Origin: Paracoccaceae bacterium
GTDB lineage: Bacteria > Pseudomonadota > Alphaproteobacteria > Rhodobacterales > Rhodobacteraceae
DNA: 6,516 bases
Assembly (NCBI GenBank): GCA_011525185.1
Contig: WTIQ01000048.1
Coordinates: 1-6,516 of the forward strand
Reading direction: 5' to 3'
The position numbers were made by a program, and so were the translations under genes. The stretch's first letter is position 1, and each line of letters opens with the position of its first letter. Under the pieces are notes generated by a model, which had not been told where the DNA came from, made no database searches, and saw nothing but the letters and a program-made list of their open reading frames with translations. Of this stretch, positions 5,846 to 6,516 are shown in pieces.

Positions 5846-5961
5846 GCCTGGTGGTACCCACCGAGCGGGGTATTTCTGCTATTGTTTCTATTATGCAGAA
5901 GTCTTGTTAATTTAAAAACGATCAAAGCTGTCATGCTCCAAGTGCCAATAGCTCATAAAGT

Positions 5962-6516
5962 TCAGCCTTTGATGCCGCGCCGCAATAGCGGCAAAATGAC
6001 CAGCAACACTGCTATTACCAGCAGGCCCAATGTCATGGGGCGCTCGAAGATGAAAGAAAACCCATCATAGAGCTGCATGGAGCGCGAAAAATTATCCTCA
6101 AGCATACTGCCTAAAATAAAACCGATTAACAGAGGGGCCAGCGGATAGCCCGCAAAACGCAAGACCGTCGCACAGAGGCCAAACCCCACAAGGATCAACA
6201 GTTCAGTCGCATTGTTTTGACCGATATAGGCACCCATCAAAGTGAAAAAGAGGATGAATGGAATAAGATAAGTGCGGCGCACGGTGAGGATTTTAGCGAT
6301 ATAGGGAATGAGCGGTAAGTTCAGGATCAAGAGGATCACATTGCCAAAGTACATGGATATAATCACCGACCAAAAGACCTCTGGCTGATCGACCATCAAC
6401 CGCGGTCCCGGGGTAACATTGAGAGCAATCAGCGCCCCGAGCAAAATCGCAGTTGTCCCTGAGCCCGGTATCCCGAGCGTCAGAAGCGGCGCAAAAGATC
6501 CCGTATAGGCCGCGTT
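5962..6516 (-). CDS. tctA: Tripartite tricarboxylate transporter, large membrane subunit (C-terminal part)
   Basis: TctA is the large inner-membrane subunit of the tripartite tricarboxylate transporter, working with a periplasmic binding protein (TctC) and a small membrane subunit (TctB) in uptake of citrate and other carboxylates. The window holds the last 184 codons; the frame is open to the right edge, where NAAYTGSFAPLLTLGIPGSG precedes TTAILLGALI, the conserved TctA signature. The family's full length is about 500 residues, so roughly 300 are missing beyond the window. Several membrane spans are visible (about 45-71, 83-98, 102-120, 126-138, 161-178), with the LAPLLIGFILGSMLEDNFSR motif (126-145) and FERPMTLGLL near the end. 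The stop is TGA (5964-5962). In tct operons tctA is usually last, which agrees with the hairpin 117 bases downstream. Substrate is unknown. Confidence 0.95.
   Translation of the reverse strand, partial: NAAYTGSFAPLLTLGIPGSGTTAILLGALIALNVTPGPRLMVDQPEVFWSVIISMYFGNVILLILNLPLIPYIAKILTVRRTYLIPFILFFTLMGAYIGQNNATELLILVGFGLCATVLRFAGYPLAPLLIGFILGSMLEDNFSRSMQLYDGFSFIFERPMTLGLLVIAVLLVILPLLRRGIKG

Larger units (their letters stand above)
5433..5961. other. Gene-free convergent region with repeats and hairpins
   Basis: This 529-base gap lies between the ends of the convergent M20 and tctA genes. It contains a weak hairpin just after the M20 stop, a pair of GC-rich imperfect repeats 96 bases apart, and a strong GC-rich hairpin probably terminating tctA. 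AT-rich stretches separate them (for example 5785-5817 and 5880-5935). I see no convincing gene: an 80-codon minus-strand frame (5784-5542) spans the repeats but has no ribosome-binding site or recognisable protein. Nothing resembles a tRNA or a known small RNA. Confidence 0.6.

Noticed and set aside
5818..5870. GC-rich structured region considered as a tRNA or small stable RNA
   Set aside because: No cloverleaf, anticodon arm, CCA end or signal recognition particle motif can be drawn; it is explained by a terminator hairpin and a short dyad.
5461..5895. Ten-base inverted pair CATAATAGAA (5461-5470) and TTCTATTATG (5886-5895) flanking the repeat cluster, like ends of a miniature transposon
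   Set aside because: A ten-base AT-rich match over this distance is not rare by chance. The similarity does not extend and no target-site duplication is visible.
5912..5956. 14-residue ORF just after tctA on the minus strand (MSYWHLEHDSFDRF)
   Set aside because: No Shine-Dalgarno, very short, no recognisable feature; probably untranslated trailer.

Overview
The window looks like chromosomal DNA from a marine alphaproteobacterium, most likely Rhodobacterales (Roseobacter group). This rests on the pairing of a MoxR ATPase and DUF58 gene with a divergent DUF1285 gene, a TctA-type carboxylate transporter, and the residue-level look of those proteins. Base composition is fairly balanced, lower in GC than many members of the order. 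The genus cannot be named from this sequence. No phage, insertion sequence, CRISPR array, tRNA or rRNA is visible.

Layout. Positions 1-1739 hold a minus-strand operon: an intact MoxR-family AAA+ ATPase, then, overlapping it by 4 bases, a DUF58 gene interrupted by two in-frame TAA codons that runs off the left edge. Divergent from it, across about 68 bases with a perfect minus-strand TATAAT, are a DUF1285 gene (1808-2407) and a 24-residue lipoprotein (2455-2529) that is too small for most gene callers. A secreted protein with an N-terminal peptidoglycan-binding-like repeat follows (2652-3878). It converges on a 57-residue single-span membrane protein (3875-4048, minus), with overlapping stop codons. 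After a divergent intergenic region with a degenerate 15-base tandem repeat comes an M20-family amidohydrolase (4266-5432). The gene-free stretch 5433-5961 holds two imperfect GC-rich repeats 96 bases apart and a strong hairpin. The hairpin probably terminates the minus-strand tctA gene, whose C-terminal 184 codons fill 5962-6516.

Function. MoxR and DUF58 proteins normally work as an AAA+ chaperone and its VWA-like partner. Here the partner appears disabled while the ATPase is intact. The M20 hydrolase (cytoplasmic deacylation or deamidation of small N-acyl or amide substrates) and the tripartite tricarboxylate transporter (periplasm-to-cytoplasm carboxylate uptake) may both serve organic-acid scavenging, but they are convergent and not co-transcribed.

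I do not see a convincing undescribed multi-gene system. The points most worth a second look are the double nonsense DUF58 gene, the repeat pair whose two copies keep a similar translation in one frame, the tiny lipoprotein, and the inverted and direct repeats around the ribosome-binding site of the small membrane protein.
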